The notes beneath the pieces were generated by a model. It had not been told where the DNA came from, ran no database searches, and saw only the letters and a list, made by a program, of their open reading frames with translations. Positions 31,496-40,155 of a stretch of 64,000 bases of DNA are shown here, one piece after another. A program made the translations under genes and the position numbers. Location of the stretch: positions 67,117,274 to 67,181,273 of the forward strand of contig NC_090729.1 of NCBI RefSeq assembly GCF_036898095.1, written 5' to 3'. Source of the stretch: Palaemon carinicauda (Eukaryota; Arthropoda; Malacostraca; Decapoda; Palaemonidae). Numbering within the stretch: position 1 is the first letter of the stretch; each line of letters begins with the position of its first letter.

Positions 31496-34207
31496 TTAAA
31501 CAGCAGGGTTAACGACGCAACCAACTGCTACCACAGACCTCTTTAGCTGCTCCACTTGCTTAGCATAGTGGCGAAAGAATACCCTGGAAGACTTCCAACC
31601 AGTGTATGAACGAAGGTGTTCAAAATCCATAAAGTTAAAGAAGTTTAAGGATGAAGCAACTTTCCTCGGATCATGACCTGCGGGTGAACTGTCAGGATCT
31701 GCTCTGCGAATAAAATATGTAATTTTCGCCCTAAGCTGATTTAAAGATAAATTCGAGCCCGATGTTTCTCCTCTGAATAGTTGGCCCCCATGGAAGTCTG
31801 AAGTTCTACGAAGATAGACCTTTAGGCATTCTACGGGACATAGAGATGCATCTTCTTTCAGAGGGCAGATTCTCCAGGGACCCCACCTGTTGGTGGGCAA
31901 CTCGTTCTTAGCGAGAAACGTAGGGTCCGGAAACAGGTTCAGTTCTCCCCCATCCAGGAACTGAACTCGGCCCTCCTCTCTCGAGAGGGCCACAATCTCA
32001 CTAACTCTGGCCCCAGAAGCAAGGGCAAAAAGGAAGATCACTTTTTGAGTCAGGTCCTTCAATGCGCATTCCTCATTATCCAGTAATGAGGCAAAATGAA
32101 GGACTTTGTCTAACAACCACGAAATAGGCTTTGGAGGAGCTGATGGTCTAAGCCTAGCACAGGCCTTCGGGATCTTATTAAACATCTCGTTAGCGAGGTC
32201 TACCTGGAAGGCATATAGAATGGGTCTTGTCAGAGCTGACTTACATGTAGAAATTGTGTTAGCCGCCAGCCCCTGTTCGTGGAGGTGGATGAAGAAGGAT
32301 AGGCAGAACTCCGTAGAGATCTCTTGTGGGTTCTTGTCTTTGACAAAGGCTACCCATTTCTTCCATGCAGATTCGTACTGCCTCCTAGTAGACTTACACT
32401 TGTATTCTTCTAGGAAGTCGATGCTATCTTTCGAGATTCCGAACCGTTTCTTCACTGCTAGGGAGAGAAAATCATGAGCTGCAGGGTTCGGGTTTTCTGT
32501 AATGAAGCGTAGACAGTCGACTTCTGGACTTGCTGGGACAGAACTGGGTCCGGGAGTGGTAGAAACTTCAGTCGTAGTTCCAGAGCTAGAGGGAACCATA
32601 CACTGTTCGGCCACTTGTGGGCCACTATTGCTGCTACTCCCTTGAAGGATCTCAGTTTGTTGAGGACCCTCAACATCAGATTGTGAGGGGGAAACAGGTA
32701 GATCCTGGACCATCTGTTCCAATCGAGGGACATCGCATCTACTGCTTCCGCCAAGGGGTCCACGTATTGGGACACATATTTCGGCAGCTTCTTGTTGTCC
32801 TTCGTCGCGAAGAGGTCTATCTGCAGTTCTGGGACTTGTCTCAAGATGAAGGAGAATGATCCTGCGTCTAGGGACCATTCTGACTCTATCGGTGTAACCC
32901 TGGATAGAGCGTCCGCGGTCACATTCCGGACTCCTTGAAGGTGAACTGCTGACAGGTGCCACTTCTTCTTCTCCGCCAGTCGGAATATGGCTAACATTAC
33001 CTGGTTGAGAGGTGGGGATCTCGATCCCCGCCGATTCAGACATTTCACTACCACCTCGCTGTCCAGTACCAACCTTACATGGATCGAGTGACGTGGGGAT
33101 ACTTTCTTCAGGGTAAGAAGCACTGCCATAGCTTCTAGAAAGTTTATGTGAAAAGTCCCAAATAGCTTGGACCAGGTCCCTTGCACTTTTTTCCGATGGG
33201 AGTGACCCCCCCACCCTACCTTTGAGGCGTCTGTGTGGATTGTCACTGACGGGGGGGATGGCTGAAGAGGTAGAGACCTCTTTAGACGACTGGCTTGAGA
33301 CCACGGTCTGAGAAGAGAACGTAGTCGAAGTGGGACCGGTCTCTTCAAGTCCCTTCGCTCTTTCGATGCAAAGGTTCTCCATACTCCCGCTGCATCTTTT
33401 AGCTGTGCTCTTAGCACTGGGTCTGTTACTGATGCAAACTGAAGAGAGCCCAAAACCCTCTCTTGTTCGTGTCTTGATATCCTCTCGGAACCTAGAAGTC
33501 TCCTGACAGACCCCGCTATTTCCTTCCTCTTTGACATCGGAATGGAAAAACGTTGTGACACTAGATCCCAGTGAATTCCCAACCACTGGAACCTCTGAGC
33601 TGGAGAAAGACGAGACTTCTTTCTGTTGATCATGAAACCTAGATATTCCAGGAACTGAATCACTTGTAGGGAAGCTTGCAAGCATTCTGCTCTGGATGCT
33701 GCCCACACCAACCAATCGTCTAGGTAGGCTACTACTTGGAACCCTTTTAGGCGTAACTGTTTGAGCGCTGCGCTCGCAAGCTTCGTAAAGATCCTTGGGG
33801 CTATGTTTAGCCCGAAGGGCATCGCTCTGAAAGCATAAAGTTTTTGTTGTAGCTTGAATCCTAGGTAGGGGGAGAGACGGCGACTTATTGGAACGTGCCA
33901 ATATGCGTCTGACAAATCGATGGAGACGGTATATGCCCTCTTGGGCAGTAAGGCCCTTATGTGTTGTAACGTTAACATCTTGAACTTGTGGTTCACTATG
34001 AACTTGTTGAGTGGTGACAAGTCCAGAATGACTCTGAGTTTCCCCGAGTCTTTCTTGGGAACACAAAACAGCCTCCCTTGAAACTTGATGGACTTTACCC
34101 TCCGGATCACCTTTTTCTCCAACAGATCTTGGATATACTCCTCCAAAACGGGGGTGGAGTGTTGGAAAAATTGAGGGCACTGGGGCGGAGTACTGTACCA
34201 ACTCCAA
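31496..34207 (-). CDS. Tyrosine recombinase with long overlapping-frame N-terminal extension, element C
   Basis: A 903-codon frame. The last 340 residues or so form the tyrosine recombinase: SAM-like part (FLEEYKCKSTRRQYESAW), catalytic Arg in SGARVSE (about 734), HDPR (His 845, Arg 848), Trp 871 in WKSSR, and nucleophile Tyr 881 in FFRHYAK. It would integrate circular element DNA without target duplication. The first 560 residues or so, rich in Ser, Pro, Arg and Gln, are read from the RT/RNase H region in another frame. This frame is the gag frame: only the gag TGA (34298-34300) interrupts it, and no other stop lies between. A YR frame overlapping RT is known from DIRS-1. The start codon is uncertain, since 34207 is a TTG and translation may begin further downstream or by readthrough. 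Confidence 0.82.
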   Translation of the reverse strand: MELVQYSAPVPSIFPTLHPRFGGVYPRSVGEKGDPEGKVHQVSREAVLCSQERLGETQSHSGLVTTQQVHSEPQVQDVNVTTHKGLTAQEGIYRLHRFVRRILARSNKSPSLPLPRIQATTKTLCFQSDALRAKHSPKDLYEACERSAQTVTPKRVPSSSLPRRLVGVGSIQSRMLASFPTSDSVPGISRFHDQQKEVSSFSSSEVPVVGNSLGSSVTTFFHSDVKEEGNSGVCQETSRFREDIKTRTREGFGLSSVCISNRPSAKSTAKRCSGSMENLCIERAKGLEETGPTSTTFSSQTVVSSQSSKEVSTSSAIPPVSDNPHRRLKGRVGGSLPSEKSARDLVQAIWDFSHKLSRSYGSASYPEESIPTSLDPCKVGTGQRGGSEMSESAGIEIPTSQPGNVSHIPTGGEEEVAPVSSSPSRSPECDRGRSIQGYTDRVRMVPRRRIILLHLETSPRTADRPLRDEGQQEAAEICVPIRGPLGGSSRCDVPRLEQMVQDLPVSPSQSDVEGPQQTEILQGSSSNSGPQVAEQCMVPSSSGTTTEVSTTPGPSSVPASPEVDCLRFITENPNPAAHDFLSLAVKKRFGISKDSIDFLEEYKCKSTRRQYESAWKKWVAFVKDKNPQEISTEFCLSFFIHLHEQGLAANTISTCKSALTRPILYAFQVDLANEMFNKIPKACARLRPSAPPKPISWLLDKVLHFASLLDNEECALKDLTQKVIFLFALASGARVSEIVALSREEGRVQFLDGGELNLFPDPTFLAKNELPTNRWGPWRICPLKEDASLCPVECLKVYLRRTSDFHGGQLFRGETSGSNLSLNQLRAKITYFIRRADPDSSPAGHDPRKVASSLNFFNFMDFEHLRSYTGWKSSRVFFRHYAKQVEQLKRSVVAVGCVVNPAV

Positions 34208-34407
34208 CCCAGTCCATTTTTGAGAAGGCTGTGGGCCCAGGGATCGAAGGTCCAGCGATCCCAGAAATACTGAAGTCTCCCACCTACCGGCGACACTTCA
34301 CTTTGACTGCCCTGCAGTCTTGCCTCCCTGGCCGCGACCACCTCTGAATCCTCGTCCCCTAGAGGGGCGTCTCGCCGAACTTCTGGCTGCCCCTCTGGGC
34401 CTTGCAC
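32458..34407 (-). CDS. Reverse transcriptase-RNase H-methyltransferase-like protein, element C
   Basis: A 649-codon frame in +1 relation to gag, overlapping its last 110 bp. RT: VPKKDSGKLRVILDLSPLNK (116-135), first catalytic Asp in VSIDLSDAYW (Asp 164), MPFGLNIAPRIFTK (196-209), active site YLDD (228-231), LGFMINRKKS. RNase H: Asp 393 in HTDAS, Glu 425, Asp 449, Asp 499 in TADALSR. The C-terminal part (DLFATKDN, DAMSLDWNRW, YLFPPHN, WFPL; about 530-615) resembles the Dam-type methyltransferase region of DIRS elements. No ATG precedes the RT core (the first internal Met is about residue 144), so expression by +1 frameshift, reinitiation or splicing is likely. Gene order and the YLDD box fit DIRS RTs. 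Confidence 0.92.
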   Translation of the reverse strand: MQGPEGQPEVRRDAPLGDEDSEVVAAREARLQGSQSEVSPVGGRLQYFWDRWTFDPWAHSLLKNGLGWSWYSTPPQCPQFFQHSTPVLEEYIQDLLEKKVIRRVKSIKFQGRLFCVPKKDSGKLRVILDLSPLNKFIVNHKFKMLTLQHIRALLPKRAYTVSIDLSDAYWHVPISRRLSPYLGFKLQQKLYAFRAMPFGLNIAPRIFTKLASAALKQLRLKGFQVVAYLDDWLVWAASRAECLQASLQVIQFLEYLGFMINRKKSRLSPAQRFQWLGIHWDLVSQRFSIPMSKRKEIAGSVRRLLGSERISRHEQERVLGSLQFASVTDPVLRAQLKDAAGVWRTFASKERRDLKRPVPLRLRSLLRPWSQASRLKRSLPLQPSPPSVTIHTDASKVGWGGHSHRKKVQGTWSKLFGTFHINFLEAMAVLLTLKKVSPRHSIHVRLVLDSEVVVKCLNRRGSRSPPLNQVMLAIFRLAEKKKWHLSAVHLQGVRNVTADALSRVTPIESEWSLDAGSFSFILRQVPELQIDLFATKDNKKLPKYVSQYVDPLAEAVDAMSLDWNRWSRIYLFPPHNLMLRVLNKLRSFKGVAAIVAHKWPNSVWFPLALELRLKFLPLPDPVLSQQVQKSTVYASLQKTRTLQLMIFSP

Positions 34408-36256
34408 GAAACGTGGTTAATTGTCCCTCGAACACTGGATTGAATGCCGGGGAAGCTGATGACATGGCTTGGGGTACCCATTGGAAGGTGGTCGGGGTCT
34501 GGGCTACCAGTTGTGGTACCGGAGGCAAAGCTGGCTGCTGCTGCTGCTGTCTTTGTGGTTTGAAAGGCTTGGCTGGGCGGGAGGAAAACCTCAATTTCTT
34601 CGCCTTTCCTTTCGGCTGAGGGCCCTCATCCGGAGAAGACTTCCTCTTAAGGGACAGGCCCCACTTCAGGAGAAGATTACGGTTCTCAGTGGCTGCCTTG
34701 TCCACCACCTCTTTGACCACGTCGTTGGGAAAGAGATCTTTACCCCAGATGCTGGATGAAATGAGCCTCTTGGGTTCATGCCTCACTGTGGCCGAGGCGA
34801 AAACAAACTCCCAACAGGCCCTCCTTGCTTTAACAAAGCAATAGAGGTCCTTAGTCCCCGTGGCCAGATGGATCTTGGCCATTACCATGAACATCTCCGG
34901 AATCTTGGGGTCGCTAGCCATCGTCTCCATGTTGGTCTGGAGAGACATCGAGGCTGCCAGGCGCTCCTTTGTGTCCAATTCCCTCCGTAGGAGGAATTCA
35001 GACAACTTGGGAAGGTTTTCGCCGAACTGCTGACCTGCAATGTCGGCGTCCAACTTCCCAACCGAGAAAGTGAGGTGCACCTCCTTCCAGTCCTTATTGT
35101 CCAGCGGCAAGGCCAACGACAGAGGTTTGCATTTCTCCAGAGATGGACACGGTTTACCAGCTTCAACCGCCTTCAAAACGGCCGCGAACCCCTTCTGCAT
35201 AAAGGGGAAGGCCCTAGCGGGGGAGGATACAAAGGAGGGGTGCTTCTTACTCAAAGCGGCAACTTTAGAGTTTGAGAACCCCCTCTCCTTCAATGCAGCT
35301 GTTAGAGTGGCTTGAGCCTTGGAGTGATCCAGGATAATCACCTCCTTTGGTTCCGTCTCCTCCTTCGAGGCCGGCTCCTTCTTCAAACGGACATAACAGT
35401 CCGGGTAGGCCCCTCTACTGGGCCAGAATTCCACCTCCTCAAGGGGAACTGAGCCCAGTTTCTCCGACATGACGATCTTCCCAATCGTCATCGGCATGTG
35501 CTCGGCATATTTCCACGGGTTGGCATCCGAGCACAGAGGAAGGTCCTTCACGTTGAGCTTCTTTGGAGGTCCACGTGATGCTGTGATCTTCTGCATCTGG
35601 AGCTCCAAAGTAGCGGCCTTCTGATTATTCTCCCTCTGCATCTGTTGGATCATACCAACGATGGAAGAGAGAGCCTGTCCTAGCTCTGCTGGAAGAGCGG
35701 ACGAGGTAGAGGGGATAGGTTCAGGGACCTGAACCGGCACGTCTGAAGATACGGGAACCTCTTCCTCCACGGCAATAGGATCTCGATCCTCCTCCTCGCC
35801 TTCTGCGAGGAGATCCTGTTCCGCACGATCGGACAAGTCAGACATCTTGTCATCCAACTGGATGTCCTGCATGGCATCAGCAACATCCTCCTCCACTGGG
35901 ATCTGGACGAGAGGGATCTCCGGCCGAGGCTGGGGAACAACAGCGTCAGTGGAAGCCTTGGGAAAAAGGTATGCCCTCGTCTTCTCATTAGGAAGATAAG
36001 GTCCAGTGGTGTTTTTCTGAAAACCCCTTACCCATAAGCGAAGCTTCTCCCTCGCTGCATCTCTTGACTCCGCCGACCTAGGGGATTCAAAAGCCTCTGA
36101 TAGCAGGTTAGTACATACAGCACATACCTGCGGATCCCAGTAATGATGGTCATCATTGGAGGCTGCGCAAGCCGCGTGCCTCCTACACGAGACATGTCCG
36201 CAAAAGTTCTTACTGCGGACATTGCAGAAGACACTATCACACTTCGGATGCTCCTC
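34298..36256 (-). CDS. DIRS-like Gag protein, element C
   Basis: Open from the acceptor-like site (exon start 36256) to TGA at 34298-34300, 652 codons. The frame has no ATG near its start and is closed by TGA a short way upstream of the acceptor (in GTGAATTGA), so the start codon must come from elsewhere, presumably a spliced leader exon. The N-terminal Cys/His module has all eight ligands (C-x4-C-x9-H-x2-C-x2-H-x2-C-x14-C-x2-C), followed by WVRGFQKNTTGPY, an acidic linker, the short helix GMIQQMQRENNQKAA, the conserved central domain (LTFSVGKLDADIAGQQFG, ARRACWEFVFASATV), a Gln-rich linker and an RG-rich tail. Likely RNA packaging. It shares its frame with YR beyond the TGA. Confidence 0.87.
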   Translation of the reverse strand, partial: EEHPKCDSVFCNVRSKNFCGHVSCRRHAACAASNDDHHYWDPQVCAVCTNLLSEAFESPRSAESRDAAREKLRLWVRGFQKNTTGPYLPNEKTRAYLFPKASTDAVVPQPRPEIPLVQIPVEEDVADAMQDIQLDDKMSDLSDRAEQDLLAEGEEEDRDPIAVEEEVPVSSDVPVQVPEPIPSTSSALPAELGQALSSIVGMIQQMQRENNQKAATLELQMQKITASRGPPKKLNVKDLPLCSDANPWKYAEHMPMTIGKIVMSEKLGSVPLEEVEFWPSRGAYPDCYVRLKKEPASKEETEPKEVIILDHSKAQATLTAALKERGFSNSKVAALSKKHPSFVSSPARAFPFMQKGFAAVLKAVEAGKPCPSLEKCKPLSLALPLDNKDWKEVHLTFSVGKLDADIAGQQFGENLPKLSEFLLRRELDTKERLAASMSLQTNMETMASDPKIPEMFMVMAKIHLATGTKDLYCFVKARRACWEFVFASATVRHEPKRLISSSIWGKDLFPNDVVKEVVDKAATENRNLLLKWGLSLKRKSSPDEGPQPKGKAKKLRFSSRPAKPFKPQRQQQQQPALPPVPQLVAQTPTTFQWVPQAMSSASPAFNPVFEGQLTTFRARPRGAARSSARRPSRGRGFRGGRGQGGKTAGQSK

Positions 36257-38446
36257 CTGTAAAAGAAGAAAATTTCCATGAATATCAAGTGAATTTCAAT
36301 TCACATGTAAAAAATGAGTATTCACCAAGGATAAGGGAAAGACACCTACTTGTGAAACCCACACAAACACCTGTGGAAGCCCACCAGCCAAAGTCACATA
36401 GTTAGTCTTTACTAGAATAACCAGAGAGCATATTTCCAAAGGAAATTAGGTGTAGCTCACACCTAAGGTAAAATTTTACCATTCCGGCCAGGGATGAAAA
36501 GAATTCTCTTTTATCCTTGTAAGGCGACACCAAGTGATTGCACAAGTAACACAAGTAAGATAGAAAAGACAGTGTTGTAACCTACTATATCATGGACTCC
36601 CTTGGTTGAATACACCACCAAAGAAAGGACTGATACAGTACCTGAGGGTGGTGTGCCGGCCGGCTATTGCCGGTCAGCACCCCCCCCCCCGTTTTTCGAA
36701 AGGTAGATCTCAAGTACACAACATCAGATCACCCCTATTGGGGAGAACTCCAGATCCCATGCCTGAACCGGCCGGCAGTGGTTGCCGGTCCGCAGCCACC
36801 CGGTTTGCACTGCGTTGCCGGCCATCATTCTTAGTGGCCGGCTAACCGGGCAGTGTAGCAGGCCGGCCGGCAGCAGTAAGCAAACCCTGCCGGCTGGCCT
36901 CCACACCAGGCAGCGCTCGGCTGCCGGCCCCACTTATAGTGGCCGGCAGATGAGCAAGAGACCGGCCGGCAAAGGTATATAACCATCGCCGACCGACAGC
37001 AAGATAACTGGAGAACACCCCCCCCCACCGACGGCCGGCCTGTAGGCCGGCAGACGGCAAGGACAACACATACGAAGACAACAGAATGAGTGCCGGGCTA
37101 AGAGGCTATGAGCCTCTGTGCCCGGCACCCGAAAGAGTGCCGAAAGGAAGGGGAGACACTAAGTCAGGCTTCCTAACCGCTGCTTACTGAATCTACAGAC
37201 GGCAGCGATGGAGGGACCAAGAAAGGACCGGGCAGAACTCGAAGGAAGGGTCTCTGCCGGTCGGCACACTCTGCCGGCCGACAGGGGACCACGTCAGTTC
37301 CCCATCCTAACCTAGGCTAGGTACGGATGCGGACGACTGACACAAAGGAACGGAAAATAGAAGGGAAGGACAGAGGGTCCTATCCAACCTTGCCTTGGTT
37401 AAGGGTCATTCCCAACTAAGACAGCTCATCTCAGCCACAGAAAAACCCGAGGGGGAGGCCGGCACTACTGGCTGCCTCCCTAAAACCACGGCAAGGAAGG
37501 AATTGCTATTCCAGAAAAGGGAACATATCCCGAATCCGGAACGGCAAGAGGACAAGTCTGAGGGGTCACCGATCGAAGGGATCACTACTGGAACCCAACA
37601 AGGTGGACCACGGGGGATAAACCCCTTATGCCCGTGTCAGTCAGCAAGGGAGACTCTGCCCCATGCCAGACCAACCCGGACTCAGACTAAACACTGTTGT
37701 ACTGTCCCCCTCTGAACCAATTCAGTTGGAACGGGAAGGTACAGTACTACTCCAGCATAGATATATTTGAAAATTAATTCAAACAAACCACTAGAGTTAA
37801 GCCTAAGGCTTAAACAGAGGGAAAGGGTTTGCCCCTTCCCCGAAGAGAAGGGAGCAAACGGGGAAACAGATAATATTATAATGACCTAAGACAACCTAGC
37901 CTAGGCACTAAGAGAATCGATTACCTAATTCACCGAAACTCACACCAATACTATCTTGGAAGGTACTTGAAAAGGGCTTATATGTTTAACGTTGCCTAAC
38001 GCTTAAAGCAATAAAAATCACACTTGGAAGACTAATTATCATGCAGGAAGTACATAGGCCAACAGCTAGCCTACGAAGACTAGTGTTGGCAGCCTAGGCA
38101 AAACTTCGCCAGGCACACTACTATCGCATCATAACAGAATTCCTAAATAAGCTAAGTAGCTAATATTTAAGCACAAAGGGGCTGGGAACGTCGCTCTTGC
38201 TAACAAATAAATCCTATTCTAGCGAGCGACAGCATCCATGATGCCTCCAGCAGGCAACAGCTCTTGTATCAAAGATAACTCTTTTAATTACTTTAATTTT
38301 AACCAAGAGCCTACATTTATACATAAAAGAAATAGTACTCAACTTATCCGAGGCAGAAGAAGTTGGAGAAAGCATTATCACACGAGAAATTCCAAGATTA
38401 GGTAGAAATACAGGGAAAAAACACCGAGTCGTAGAGCTACGCAAAA
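36257..38446 (-). promoter_or_regulatory. 5' leader of element C
   Basis: No gene. Acceptor-like CTTCTTTTACAG at 36257-36268 (minus strand). A GCCGGC-rich tract lies at about 36650-37300, and the AGGTGTGAGCTACACCT near-palindrome at about 36445-36465. Frames seen across the GCCGGC tract are compositional artefacts. Confidence 0.6.
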
Positions 38447-38794
38447 AGGAATACAGATGGCGCCGCGAGCGGCGCAGGGCACGCTTTCGAAACGGGGAGG
38501 AGAGATGCCTTACGAACGGCTCCCCCCTTTCTTATCGTTTTCGTTTTCTTGCCATTTGACCCCTACGAAGTGTTAACTCTATTCGGGGTATAGATTGCTA
38601 TGAGGCGTGTCAAGAATACGTCCACTGATATTTACGATATCCCTTAGGTCTTTTTTAGGGATACTCGCTCCAGGAGTAAGAATTCTGGGTACCTGAAGGT
38701 AAATTCTCTGGGAATATCGCCGTAGTTGTAATATACCCTAGGAAGCTGCCTTTAAGGAACTTCCATCAGGACGACATGGCTTGAGCCCAAAAAA
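38447..38794 (-). repeat. Left inverted terminal repeat of element C
   Basis: Inverted partner of 30044-30384, from GGAATACAGATGGCGCCG to the terminus GGCTTGAGCCCAAAAAA (plus-strand reading). Confidence 0.9.
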
Positions 38795-38860
38795 CGGATT
38801 TTGAGCGAAGCGAAAAATCTATTTTTGGGTGAGATAGCCATGGCGTCCTGATGGAAGGTT
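38761..38860 (-). repeat. Head-to-tail junction of elements D and C
   Basis: The left terminus of C (38794) and the right terminus of D (from 38795) adjoin with no spacer, giving the same layout as the A/B junction and as the reverse complement of the ICR. The D side carries the subfamily variant CCATGGCGTCCTGATGG. Confidence 0.85.
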
Positions 38861-39178
38861 CCTTTTTGGTAGCTTCCTTGGGTAAATAACTACTAAGATA
38901 TTCCCAGAGAATTTAACCACAGGTTATCACAGAATTCTAACTTCTGGAGCGAGTATCCTAAAGGTTTCCCTTTTAAGACATCGTATATCAACAGGGGACG
39001 CATGTATTAACGCGCCACATAGCTATCTACACCCCGAACAGAGTTAATGCTTCGGTGTGTAAGGGCTGAGAATAGCTGGGAGCCGTTCCATAGCTAATCT
39101 CATTCGTGGCTACTACTGATACTCGAGACGTAAACAAACGGGCGCCATTGCTTAAATGACGTCACGTCCGTCTTTATC
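38835..39178 (-). repeat. Right inverted terminal repeat of element D
   Basis: About 344 bp recurring inverted at 47229-47570. It contains GTAAACAAACGGGCGCCATT and the palindrome TGACGTCA (39157-39164) near its inner end. Confidence 0.9.
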
Positions 39179-39258
39179 CTGAAGCCAGTTGCTTGCCCAT
39201 CACCATGATACAGCAGAGCAGGGTGGGACCTTAAAACTGGACGAAGTAGCAGGGAGGG

Positions 39259-39354
39259 TCCATCAGGACGCCATGGCTATCTCACCCAAAAATAGATTTT
39301 TCGCTTCGCTCAAAATCCGTTTTTTGGGCTCAAGCCATGGCGTCCTGATGGAAG
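39259..39354 (-). repeat. Internal complementary region (ICR) of element D
   Basis: Bounded by CCATCAGGACGCCATGGC and GCCATGGCGTCCTGATGG, matching the subfamily variant in D's own termini. This shows that ICR and termini evolve together. Confidence 0.88.
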
Positions 39355-40155
39355 AATACCAGAGAATCAATGTATCGTGGTAGATTTTCCCCTAATAGTA
39401 AATGCCAAGGTATTGACAAATTAGCATAGTAATCTTGGTAAAGAACCGTAGGGAAGAAGCATCCTGCCCCTCTTGGCAGTGAAGTTCCCACGGGCTATGC
39501 CGACGTCAAAGTGGTATTGAAGGGCTATTCATTCTGATAGAAGAACTTGAAGGACTTGGAGATAAAGCTGAATGTTTGGTATTTGTATAGGAACGTTCTG
39601 AAAGCAGACTAGTGGTGGTTGGGCACTGTATGTTGAGAAGGATGATTCATCTCCAGGGTATGAAGAGTAAGTATTCGTATTGGAACATACATAATCAGAG
39701 TGAATATAAATTAAGAGTAGTGTCTTAATTTCTCCATAACCATAAGGAAAAGGGGATAATAAAACTATGACAGGCATGTATTTCATAGTAAGTAGGAGCT
39801 GATTGAGACGCACAGATAATAAAATAGAAATTTTATTTCACAAATGCAGAAATTAAATAAATTACAGCAATAAGTAAAGTTCATTTACAGTAATTATAAT
39901 GTACATAGTAATAAAGACTTGCTCTTGAATCTGAAAAGGAATTTCAAGTTTATTAGTAGGCACTCGTTCTCGAGGAACGCAAGTCTTGATTAAAACACAT
40001 CATGCTCAGGGCATGCGGCACTTATGTGACAACTATGACATTTCACCTGGGATAAGAACAGTTATAAAAGCACTAAGTGTTTTCAACATCACTATGTATC
40101 GCTCGAGGGTCAACATAGGCACCCGAAGAGTTAGAGTCCCAAGTAACTCACTGTT
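39355..40155 (-). other. 3' untranslated region of element D
   Basis: No gene. On the minus strand the conserved TCTGCGTAGAACAGT lies just after YR (about 40150-40168), and an AATAAA lies near 39830. Confidence 0.55.

Larger units (their letters stand above)
30010..38794 (-). mobile_element. DIRS-like retrotransposon C (full length, most intact)
   Basis: Minus-strand element of about 8.8 kb. Its right terminus is at 30010 (CGGATTTTGAGCGAAGCG) and its left terminus at 38794, where it is joined directly to D. All three frames are open: gag (652 codons from the acceptor-like site), RT/RNase H (649 codons) and YR (903 codons including the overlapping extension). Catalytic residues of RT, RNase H and YR are present. 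It is closely related to A, sharing ITR inner ends, 3' untranslated sequence and protein blocks. It is the best candidate here for a recently active copy, although activity cannot be judged from sequence alone. Confidence 0.93.

Noticed and set aside
36606..37128. Cluster of overlapping 60-80-codon frames on both strands
   Set aside because: Same compositional artefact of the GCCGGC tract, in element C.
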